64,000 nucleotides of DNA from Apus apus. Taxonomy: Eukaryota > Chordata > Aves > Apodiformes > Apodidae. The stretch lies in assembly GCF_020740795.1 (NCBI RefSeq), contig NC_067282.1:133481132-133545131 (forward strand), written 5' to 3'. The notes under the pieces are model-generated. The model was not told the origin of the DNA and did no database searches. It saw only the letters and a program-made list of their open reading frames with translations. Both the position numbers and the translations under genes were made by a program. Below, one piece after another: positions 10,301 to 22,300 of the stretch (its first letter is position 1; the number at the start of each line of letters is the position of its first letter).

Positions 10301-13300
10301 CCACCGCCCTTTTGACTAGCAAAGGACGCCTGCGAGCAAGGGAGTTGCTCGGAGAAGATCCAGTGGACATCAGTGTCCCCTGCACGATGGAGGACTTTGA
10401 ATGGTGTTACCATCATGCCACTTCATTACAACTGCATTGTTAAATTTTTCTGGTAACATTCATAATATGTTGCCTAAAGGTCCAGTTTGGGGAATGCTGA
10501 AACGCTATGAGTGGATTCGTCGTCCATTGTTATCTGAGCTACCAGTTGATGGACTAACAGTCTTTACTGATGCTGGTTCTTCTTTAAAGCCAGGATTGTC
10601 TTTAGCCTTGGGAACCTGAGGAAATGTATCTTCTTTGAGCATCCAAGGATGGGAAGACGGATGAAAAGACTGCAGAATGTATCTATCTAGTGCTTATAAT
10701 GCATAAAGGCCTAGTGTAATGAATAAAGTCATAACGTAATGCCTAACCAATAGTAAAATAAAGTCTGCCGCGTGAACAGTGATATTTAGCCAATCACATA
10801 AGGTATCTGTCTGCATGCACAGCTGTGTGGATAGTAACTTAAAGTATGTAAGGAGTAACTGAACTAACAATAAACTGGAACGATATGGAAAATCATATTG
10901 GTTGTCGTGTCGTTACTCGGCCCTACTCCTGATCGGAGTAATTGCAACATAGCAGAGTGATGCAAAATACACTGAAGAGACAATACAGCTGTTAAGTTAC
11001 ACTTAACAAAAAAGCAATTGTGATACCAATGTGATTTACATAACCAGTGTCTATAATGCATGCTGTCATGATGCTGGGTGTCCCCAGGAAAGAACATACG
11101 GGTTGAAGCCAGCACAAGCCTGTTTCTCTCTTTGAAATTCTTTTACCAGTTGTTTAGTTTTTATACTCTATGTTGGGCTGAGCCCTGTATTCAATCCCTC
11201 CCATGCTGGTCTGGCTAAGTGTGGGAGAAACATTTATACCACCAGTTGGTGGACTTGGCAGACATAGCCATTTAACTACAGCAAAGACCACCCGCTGGTC
11301 CCCTTTGTGTTGAGACAAAGTCAGATTCTTTTCAAAATCCATGGTGAGTCACACCCTGTGTTCCTCTCTGAGCTTCATGACGTTGCCCTTGGCCATCTCC
11401 ACTGAGCCTTCCTTCCACTGTAGGGGTTTATTGGTCATTCTCAACGCCCTAACTTGTGTGTTGGCTGTACAGGGGATAGTCAGACCCTGAAAGTGCTTGA
11501 CCTGGCTGCTGCAGTCAGCTTCTGGTTATTTCTGGGATGAAATACCAGATTCAGTCTCTTTCTCTTAGAGTTGTATTTTGGTAGAGCAAGTAAGGACTGA
11601 TGTGTTCTTTTCCTGTAGATAAAAAAGATGATTCCTCTGCAAAAGCTTCAGAGGAAGCCAAAGAAGAAAACTATGATGAGATATGTGTGTACAACATCTG
11701 GAAGTACTGCAAAAACAATGGTAAGCTTTATAAAAAGTAATGTAATTGTTGTGTTTTAACCCCAGCCAGCAACTAAACCCCACACAGCCACTCACTCACA
11801 CCCCCATCCACCCCTGGTGGGATTGGGGGAGAACAAGAAGGGTAAAAGTGAGAAAACAAACTTGTGAGTTGAGATAAAGAGAGTTCAACAGGTAAGACAA
11901 AGGCCCTGCACACAAGCAAAGCAAACCAGGAATTCCTTCCCTGCTTCCCATGGGCAGGCAGGTGCCCAGCCATGCCCAGGATGGCAGGACTTCATCACGG
12001 GTAGCAATTATTGGGAAGTCAAAATGCCATGACTCCAAACATCCCCCCTTCCTTCCTTCCTCTTTCCCCAACTGTGTATGCTGGGCATGACATCATATGG
12101 TCTGGAATATCCCTTTGTCCAGCTGGGGTCAGCTGTCCCAGCTGTGTCCCCTCCCAACTCCTTGAGCACCCCCAGGCCACTCGTGGTGTGAGAAACAGAA
12201 AAGGCCTTGGTGCTGTGTGATCACTGCTCAGCAGCAACCAGAAGATCCTGGGGTTGTCAACACTATTTTCAGCACAGATACAAAACACAGCCTCATATTA
12301 GCTGCTATGGAGAAAATTAACTCTTATCTCAGGCCCAAGCATCACAGTTCTCTTGGGAGCAGAGTGCCTGCAGAGGTGCTTCCTGCTCAACAGCTCACAC
12401 TGGTGGTGGCATAAGGAGTGACAGTGGCAATTGTGCCTTCTCTCTTGTCTGCTTTGTTTCCAAGTCACTAATAAACACTGTCAAGTTTACAAACATAGTT
12501 AGAGGAAAGGGAGGTGGATCTTCTTAAACGCTTTGTCCTCTAGCTGATCCATCTGTGGCTTATTTCAGTCCCGTTGATGGGGGCAGCCTTTGAGAATCTG
12601 TCAAAAACCCTTAAAGTGTTAAATGATACATTTTCTGTAACTATTAGAACAATTTAAGAGCTGGCCTTATGGTGCCATCAGTGACAACTGGTAATAACAT
12701 GTCATCCTTTATTCCTGCTGTATCTTCTATACATCAGATAGTAGGTGTATTCTCCCTATTAAATCCTTTAAAAAGTTATCCAAGGTGTTAAAACATCTTA
12801 AGAAAACACATCAGTTGTAGCAGCTAAGCTAAAGAGAAACACAGTCCATTGTCTTATCTGGCATTGGCCAACAGCACAGGTCTGGGGGAAAAAAAATATA
12901 TGTATAAACACTTGTATCTGAGGGCTGTCCCTGATCAGTCACTTAACCCCAATTTAGGCTCTTCCTTGGTTATGAGGAGGTGCCGCGAGATTTTCTTTCA
13001 GTGAATTTGTCCAGTCACTTTCTAAAGGACAGCTCCTTTTCTGACCACCTGGTCTTGGTAAAATATCTGCTTAAAGTAGATCAGACAGGTTTTAGCTTTC
13101 ACTCAGGATATGGACAGTAAGTTGCCTGATTAACTGTTTGGTCTGAGATGTTTGTGTGCATTTAGCATTTCTTTAGTGGGTTTGTGTTCTGGTAAAGATA
13201 AACTCCTGTCAGAAGTTCCTTTTCTGAGATGCAGATGAGTAAATTACTTTAGAGCTTGATACTTCTTCTTCACCATTACTTTGAAGACAGACAGTACTTA

Positions 13301-16300
13301 AAAAAAACAAATTATGTTTTTATGGGTGTTTTATGGACCATATAAATGAAATCTGGCCAAGAGAGACCAAATGTGGTCTTGTTTGCAGCTTTTCAAATTA
13401 ATTTAAGCACAGTCCTTTCAGAATGAGATGCACTCCAACAAAAAGAAGGAAGAAAGGAGTGAATGACACTGTGATCTTCATAACTGGGGTTAGTTTCTAT
13501 ATTTTCTGTAAAGAGATAAATCAGGGGTCAGGAATAGTGAAACTTCATTTGGCTCTGTCTCTGCCACAGCTGCTCCAGCTTTGTATTTCATTTCTTGGAC
13601 TCTTAGGACCAGGCTTGAGTCTTAAGTTAATGAACTTTTGGACCTACATGAATGTGAAGGGAATATCCCTGTGCTAGCTGTGGAGATCTGGCTTAAAGCA
13701 TCTATCCTGTGACCACCAAGTAGCTAAACCCACATAACAGATGGAGAGTTGGTGTGCTTTGCCATGCCATGTTTGGCTCAGAAGTTGTAAATAAGAGGCC
13801 TGGTCCATACCTGGATGTGGAGTGTGTATCAGCTTCCCCCAGAGGGAGGCCCTGAGGTCCATCTCTGTCTGTATCCAGCAGCATGTGCTCATCCAGGGGT
13901 GTTTAAACAGGAAGACATACATGCATTGTAAACACAGATGATTTAAAATAAACCTCAAAGTCTTCCTTTTTCTGTGTGAATGGTATGTAGCAGTGCTGCA
14001 GGTTTTGCATGCAAAGCAATTAAAAGGTCCTGCTTCTCATTTTCTGAGAAGCAGACTCCAGCAGTTTAGCAGTCTTGTTAGCTAGGGCAGTGTGCTGCCT
14101 GTTCAGGGGTGATTGTAGGGTCCCCCCTGGGGGTTGTTCCATGGAGTATTGGGGTCCTCATTTGTTGGTCTGGGCCTAAAAAAAACATTCAGGCCTTGGT
14201 AACCACCCCGTAAGCTCTATGGGAAAGAGAGAACCAAATATATCAGAGTGCTTATGTGGTGTTTAGACTTCTTACAGCTGAGAAATGGTGTGACACACAG
14301 ACACGCACTTGTGATCTGTGGCTCTGCTCTCCCAGGTGCCAATGTCATGTCTCAGCAAAGGGAAGGTTGTGGCTTTTTTGAAATATATTTGGCAGTATGA
14401 GAGCTCATGATGCCTTTCTAGATAAGGCTGGAGTAACACAAACCTGTGTTGTTCAAACATATTTCTGTTTTCAGCACTCTATCTTTATTGCTCATACCAA
14501 AGTCTAGGAGATAAAGCCAGAGTGTAAAAAATGCTTGATCCTTTTTTCTTGTTTTGCTCTCTGTGTTTTGATTGCAGAGATCTTGACTATATTTGATTTC
14601 ATTACAGATAAATGCAGATTTATTCATTACCATTTGCCATACCGATGGCAGGTTTATAATGGGATCACCTGGAATGACCTTGCCATGATGGAGGAAATTG
14701 AGAAGGCCTATTGTGACCCAAAAAACACCAGGTATAATGATGCTGGACTGCTTGCATAGAGTACTATTGTTGAGCCCCTGAGGAAAAAAGTCTTGTTTTC
14801 TTCCTAAACATATCTGACTCAGTAACTTCTGATGACTGAGCTGCTCAGAAACCTGGGAGGATGTACAAATGAGAATTTTTATTTTTAAAAAGAAAAGTGA
14901 TTGCTTGGTAATACCACCCCATTTTTGTTCTAAAGATAACATAAAAATATATTACATTTAAAACTATACGGGGTAAAAGAAAGTGGGTGGAGTTTAGTAT
15001 TTAGAATATTAGTATTTAAGGTAATTAAGTCAAGCCTTTTAACATTTCACAGCTCGTCCTTCTCTATGTCTGTTCCTCTTCCAATACAGCTAGTATCTAA
15101 ATAATGTAACATTATAATATCTATATTGTGCCTAGAGAAATTATATTAAATGCCCTCTGTGTAAGCAGCCCATCTTTTTATTTTCTCTTATTGTTTTTAA
15201 GAGAGTGCACTTTCCTTTTAACTCCCCTCTCAAGGCCTTACTGTGAACCACCTGGATGTGTAGGGGACCCCGAGTTTGGCCTTAGTAAAATGGTGTGGTC
15301 ATTTTGGCCTGTGCCTCTTCAGACAGCAGATGATTTAGATTTGCAGCTTGACTAGGCTGCCGAATGGTGCAAATCACAAGATTCCCAAGAGGAGGCTGCT
15401 TTCAAACTCTTTCTGCCTGAGAGTTAATTTATCAAGCCTTCCAGAAGTACAAGCCCAGGTGGTTTCAGTGATTAATGCTATTTACAGACCTCAGAGCTGT
15501 GATCGCATCCTCTGAAACCACAGAAAAAGAACAAGGTGATAAGCTGCAGGTGCCTGCTGGCAAACTCAGTCATGTACTTATAAAATTCTATTTTTGTACT
15601 GGGAAGAGCTGTAACCAGGCTTATTTATTGCAGAAATACCTTTTGCCACGTTGTATGTGTAGCCCCCAGACTCGGTAAAGCTGGCTGTGCAACATCTGGC
15701 TAGCGACTAAGGTGGCATTCAGTGTTTCACAGGCCATAGCTCAGTTCTGAGGCCTGGAAACAGCTTTCAGAGCTGCCATGCGTGCTGTGGGAAGTACTCT
15801 TCTTTCAGGTGTAATTAACTTCAGGCAGTCACCTTATATCAAAGAAAATTACACCAGCTTAAACTGGAGATTAGAGAATAAAACATATACCATGAGCTAT
15901 AATAAACCTGAATTTGTCCTTACAGCATAGCACATAGGAGCATTAATTTCCAGGCAATGACTGCTGGTGATTCATTGCTTCGGCGGCTCTCTACAGTGTC
16001 ATCAGTCACAAAACCCACATTTGTCCTGACCACGAAGTGGATTTGGTATTGGAGGAATGACCAAGGCCAGTGGATTGAATATGGAGAACAGGTGAGTCCA
16101 CATCCTGTGCTTTGGATCACTGCTGAAGAAGCGTGTGGAACCTCTTCCCCCTTTCCCCTTTACTCAGCAAGGTTAACTAAGCAAATACTTGTGCTTGAAT
16201 TTCGCAGTGTCACGTAAAGCGTTGAAGCTACAAGTGTTCATAACTGATGTGATAAAATGATGACAGGCTGGAGGGGAGGGAACACACGTTATCTCCTTGC

Positions 16301-19300
16301 AGTGAGGTTCAGTGTGAATTATTGCCTTTGTGTCTGGATGATTTGTTACGCCTGCTTTCCTGACAAAGACCTTGTTGTGAAATGCAGGAAAGCCAAATTC
16401 CTTTTTTTCAGCTTGGGTTGATCAGACTGTTTTTGATCATAAACACTGGCTTCTCTAGTCACTTTCCCTTTTGGACCTGTCCATGGCTTCTACACAGATG
16501 TAAAATGTATACAATGTCCTTGACATACGTTGCTTTTTACATTATTCAGTAAGTAGTCTTGCCTGTCTTCTGAACGTTGTCCTGTTTACTTGGACATGCA
16601 AGCATTGCTCTACTCTTACAGATCAAGCGTTACCTTTTTCCTTGGGTGGCCAAATCCTCTTTGATGAGAGAGTGATCTATCTGAAGAATGCAGGAGGAGA
16701 AGTAAACATGGGATCTCTCTGTCCCCCAAGGCAGATGAGTTTTCCCCATCTTGTTTACAGTATAGCTGCACAAATGGCAGAACACAAGGGTGATCCAGGC
16801 ATGTGGAAAAGTACACATGGCAAGAGGATGGATACAGTGGCTCTCAAATGGAAGGTGTCTCCATCAGCACACCTTCGTATTGTACATCAGGGAATTATAC
16901 TTGCCCTGTGGTTTAACCCCAGTGTGGCAGAGTTGATGTAGAATCTGCTGACTCTGCCAGTTTGTTTTGGGGGAGATTTTAGATCCTTTAAAGAGCCACT
17001 GCCAAAGGTAACAGCAGAAATAGTTTTATTGAAGTAGGATGTTGCAAAAGTGAGACTTAACAAAGTCAGTGTTCACTCTGTTACTTACTACACAGAGGAT
17101 ATAATAATAACTCAAACTTAACCATTTCAAAATCTTAACTCTCTACACTACGAGGCACATATTGGTCACTTTCCAAAGATCTGCAGTTGGTACAGGGCGT
17201 CTCAGCCTTGAGGAGTAATGTTGAGAGGCATCCCAGCTCAAGAGGAGATCACTGCTGTGCAGCCTGCTCCATAGCAGGGAGAGCTCAAAAAAACCTCATC
17301 CAGGCCATCACATTTATGGAATAAAGTGGTTGACTCATAGTCAAATTACATGGGATAGAAAAGGTAAGCATGAGATCCCTTGTACCCACAACTGACCTTG
17401 TTCCTTGACAAATTAGTCTTGGAAGAGCCACCAGCCATTCCTGTGCTAATTCCATGATTGGTGTTGCATTTTCCAAGCTTTTACATGTCAGTGCTCAGCA
17501 TGTCACCCTATTCCTGTGTGGGTTTTCAGAGAACAGGTTGGAATTAGAGAAGTTCATTGCCCAGTCCTGGTATAGGCCTTTACTTTCTTTGGACCTTGAA
17601 CTAAACTAATACTAGTTTGTCAAGGAGTCAAGTGTGTCCATCACACCCAGCCAACAGCTCAGCCCTGCACAGCCACTCACCCCCCCCATCCACCCCTGGT
17701 GGGATTGGGGGAGAACAAGAAGGGTAAAAGTGAGAAAACAAACTTGTGAGTTGAGATAAAGAGAGTTCAACAGGTAAGACAAAGGCCCTGCACACAAGCA
17801 AAGCAAACCAGGAATTCCTTCCCTGCTTCCCATGGGCAGGCAGGTGCCCAGCCATGCCCAGGATGGCAGGGCTTCATCACGGGTAGCAATTATTGGGAAG
17901 TCAAAATGCCATGACTCCAAACATCCCCCCCTTCCTTCCTCTTTCCTCAGCTGTGTATGCTGGGCATGACATCATATGGTCTGGAATATCCCTTTGTCCA
18001 GCTGGGGTCAGCTGTCCCAGCTGTGTCCCCTCCCAACTCCTTGAGCACCCCCAGGCCACTCGTGGTGTGAGAAACAGAAAAGGCCTTGGTGCTGTGTGAT
18101 CACTGCTCAGCAGCAACCAGAAGATCCTGGGGTTGTCAACACTATTTTCAGCACAGATGCAAAACACAACTTCATACCAGTCTCTATGGAGAAAATTAAC
18201 TGTATCCCATCCAAAATCAGTGTAACTTGTTACAGAAATTTAATTGGGCTACATTTGTGACTGTAATTGCTAATTATCTATTTGTGTGTATGTTATGAGT
18301 GTTGGGTAATCACTCTTTAGGCCACAATACTTCTGGATGGATTCCTCGTCATCCTTTTTGCCTCTTCTTTCCCTCTACTCAAACTAGCTATCCAGGGTTT
18401 ACTCATTTCTCTCTTTTTTTTTTTTCTTCACCCCATCCAAAGGGAGAAGGGGACAGTGTGAACTCGCCATCTTCTGATGTTATTGAGGATTTGTATCTAG
18501 CAGATCCAGCTGCCACCATACCTTTCAAGGCTGGCTTGTTCAATTACCAGCTGAATTTTAAAGGTACTCACTCATTTTAAAGATTCTTATTTACAACTGC
18601 AGTGCTTTACAAGGACTAACTTGCAAGCTATCCCAGGTTTTAGAAGTTATGACTTCCTTTACTGACATTACCAGGTTTACTCGTTAGAAGGGGAAGTGAG
18701 ACCGTGATGGCCCAGAGGAAATTCCTTAAGAAAAGTAACCTTCCCCCTTATTCCTTGACACTATCTGTACTCATGATGGATCAAAAATAAAAAAGATTAG
18801 CAATCTTCAGGTAAAGTCACAGTAAACCTTAAGTAAAGTTAGTTAACCCTGAGAGTGGTAAAAATGAAGCATTGTTCTGCACTGCTAGTGCAACATTTAA
18901 AGAGCATGAATGACATAAGGGATCAAGCAAGTTAGGCTCAGGTTAAATAATGAGTTACAGGAAGGACAAGAAGCTCACACAGGCTTTGTGCAGCTCTCCT
19001 TCAGCGGATAGAATTGACAATGACTATGCGCTTTTCATTAATGAATGACTTTCATTAATTAGTGACCATATATTGTAGACTTACTCAAGACTTTTTCCTT
19101 CTCTTTTCTCCTCAAGATATGATCCAAACAAACACCTCTTTTAAAACTCAAAGACTGGTCCGCAGGCGACCAAAGTTTGTGTCTTCTGAAGATGTGCAGA
19201 AGATAAAGAAAGGGTAAATGATGCTCCTTTAAGTTGTTTTTTCATGTTCCAGAGGTAATTATAAGGCAAAGTGGTTGCCAGAGCAGGCAGTAAATGTGCA

Positions 19301-22300
19301 AATAATGCAGCTGGTGCTAAAAGAAAACATATCCATTTGACTGAACAGAAGCTATGTCACAAACTTCTGACTTGGTGCATCACCTTGTTTCTGGAGTACA
19401 TGTTACTCCAGGTACCAAATCCACAGGACTGGTAATGGACAGTTGTTTCTTAAAGAAACAGGTAAAAGTGGACTGTGATAATGGAATGGCAGCATGCACA
19501 GGCCAGTTCACAGACTGAAATTGTTTCACATTTTCTTTGTGTTTTATTTTGTTTATTTTTATCTGTAGGAATTGGCCAGTGGGGATGCTGCCAATTTCAG
19601 TGTTCAGAGTCAGACTACATTTTCTAACACCTTCTTTTCTGTCCTTTTGCAAACAGCCTGAGGGATTCTTCCATTCCAAATAAAACCTGCCCTGTCCACT
19701 GGGATCCATCTGCACAGCCTGACTTGGGATACAAGGTATCTTTTTTAAAGGTGATCCTGCCCTGGCGAGGGGGGGGTTGGTCTAGATGATCTTTCGAGGT
19801 CCCTTCCAAGCCCTAGGATTCTGTGATTCTGTGTGATTCCAAGGAGGATATTGCTTAACTGAAGCAATTGTAACTGAATAGACGTGAAATCAGAGGAGGG
19901 ATTTCTTGGGTGGTTGTACTAAAGATCTACATAATCTCCCAAGAGCTCCTGACAAAAAGTGCTGAATTCCCACAAACTTAATCTGCATTTTAGGCATCTA
20001 TCTGCATGTGAAACCAAGCCTTACTGAAGTCAAGACAAAGATTCACTGTTAAAATTACTTACCTTGGTGACTTGGTGGACCAGTTAAGCAAGAGGCTTCT
20101 AGGAAGTATTTCTTCACTAGAGGCTGGGCTGAGACCAAATCCGTTCTGTGTAAGCCATTAAAAAGCCACCCAATAATAATACCTTATTGGCTCTTGGTGG
20201 ATAAATTCTGGATTGGAGACCTAGGAAGAGAATCTCTGCGTGCTCTTTCAAGTCACCCAGTACTGTCACATAGACAACAGACAAACAGCCTCACAGGATG
20301 GCTGAAATACTCATAGCAAATAGTATCTAAAAAACATTTGCAGTGATCTCTTCAACAAAACAAAACAAACCCTTGCCAGCCCAAAATCTGTGTTCCTAAT
20401 TGTTCTAGAAAGACCAAAAATGTGCAGGTATTTTTTAAATTACTAGTGCTAGTGGTATTGAGAAGCAGTCCTCCTGGAAGAGCAACACAGACTGTGGAAG
20501 TACTACAATATGCTAAAAAAAAGGCTTTTCAGTGTTGCACTTGTCCTTTTCTGTAGTGATTTTGAGCCTGATTAAGATATGTAGGGACATAATGTGGAGC
20601 ATAAGAGGTTTTCCTTGTCAACTACATCACAAAATCTTGTATGATGCTGACCATGTTGTATTGGCACGGCTACCTTGATGGGTAGGGACAGGACAGAAGT
20701 AACATCTCATTTCCAGAAGGAAACCAGAGGTTGATGGAGAACTCTGTTGCTATTCTCACTCTTTTCGTATTTTATTTTCCCTAGTGTAGTTACATTGGCA
20801 GTGCATGAGACCCAGAAAGATCATATATTTTAGCTTTCATGGTCTGATTTCTGCTGTTCTGCTTTGTGCTGAATGTTTCATTTTACCTTGACTCTTGTGT
20901 TGGATTATGCCTTCCTCAGTGGAATGCCCGTATCTGGCCATGTGTGCATATAGAAAATTTATCTAAATACAGTTCTGATGAAAAATCAATGGGTAAAATT
21001 TAAGTCAACTGCTCTGTACGTTAGCACTCTTCAAATATATGTTTTTCACAATTGGCAAAACCGCCTAATTTTTCAAGATTGTAGATTGTGTCAGTAAAAG
21101 TGTCCAGCACCTGCTGAACGAACTAACACAGAGTTTGTGTGGAAATCTGGCAGCCAGGCCTTTCAAAGATTAGGGCCTGTGATATTTTGAGCTCTGACAG
21201 AATAACAAAAGATACAGATAATCAGCTCTTCCCTCGGCTTTTCAGCAGCTTAATTGATTAACATAAGCTTGAATTTTTCAAAAGAATTCCAGGAAGACAT
21301 ATGGATCAGTTCCTTTTAGGTCTCCGAGTTGTATGCACTTAACTTCTCTTATTTACTCTGAAAATTTCAGTCTGAATTTGAGTTGAGTCCATTTTTTGGG
21401 GTGGTTCTGGGGTTACTGAGGTGTGAGAGGCTTTGGAATGCAATGTGCAGATCCACGGTATTGCTGGTGGTGCTTGTGGGGATGCATGAAACGGAAGGAT
21501 CATCTTGTTTCCCAGAGCTCTGTTTGCTTGCTGAGTTGGCACCTAAGAAAACCATCTCTTAACTTGTAAACCAAGTGCCTTTCATAGGAATGGAAAAGTT
21601 AATTCTGAATCTAAACTGTGACAAAGCCCACAGTACCTGTTGGTGCCAAAAGTGAAAGCCTGGGCTACGTTCAATATTTGTGTGGGACCTTAAGCTTGTT
21701 TTTTTGCAGTAGGTAATATTGGGACTGGCTGGGATTCTGCATGCATGTGATGACCATCATAACATCTGACAGTTGCGACTTGACGAGTTCCCTTCTCTTC
21801 AGACATTGACAAATAATCCTGGCAAAATTTGCTGCGCTGGAAATGATCCATTTTAAAAAGGAACACCTCTCTGAGATAGGGAGAAAGTAATCTTTGCTTA
21901 AAAAGAGCAGCTCTGTGTTTTGGTAACCTTGCTTATCTTTTTTAGTGTTGCAGTGTCTTAATCTGTAAGTCATTTAGAAGCTTAGTTTTATAGCAAGTAG
22001 AGTATGTGAAATGCACAATGGAAATTGGTAATGCCAATTGGAAATGCAGTGTGAATTTCTTCTGTCTTTGTTTAACAGATTAAGTGGAATTAGTAGTTGG
22101 TAAACCTTTGAAAGGACAAAAATAATAATCAATATTGTCTTGGAACTTCATGCCGGATTTTAAATTGTATCTTTAAAGTATGACTGAGAAATGTGTGCAA
22201 GGTATGTGTGGTTTTATATCAGGTCTTTGTGAAACTGCTGAGTTGCTGAATCCTGTCATGCATGCCCAAGGTTGCTGTGCTGTACCAGGAATGGGAGCTG

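Larger units (their letters stand above)
5718..10949 (+). mobile_element. Class II (betaretrovirus-like) endogenous retrovirus, internally deleted
   Basis: A provirus in the sense orientation in the intron between the ZAP-like gene's exons 5045 and 11619. It is bounded by a perfect 6-base target duplication, TAGCAG at 5,712-5,717 and 10,950-10,955, as expected for class II elements. Order: 5' LTR, Lys-type primer site, gag (broken by a frameshift), a -1 frameshift signal, dUTPase-protease-RT, an RNase H fragment, then directly the 3' part of the 3' LTR. Integrase, env and the start of the 3' LTR are missing. The two LTRs differ at roughly 2 percent of shared positions by eye, so the insertion is fairly young. 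Confidence 0.9.

Noticed and set aside
11796-12288. ORFs of 89-91 codons on the minus strand, repeated at 17,612-18,167
   Set aside because: They fall inside the two ERVL-type LTRs and recur with them, so they are LTR sequence and not genes.
16642-16941. 99-codon ORF in a ZAP-like intron
   Set aside because: No domain, and inclusion would break the exact phase join between the 16,091 and 18,443 exons.
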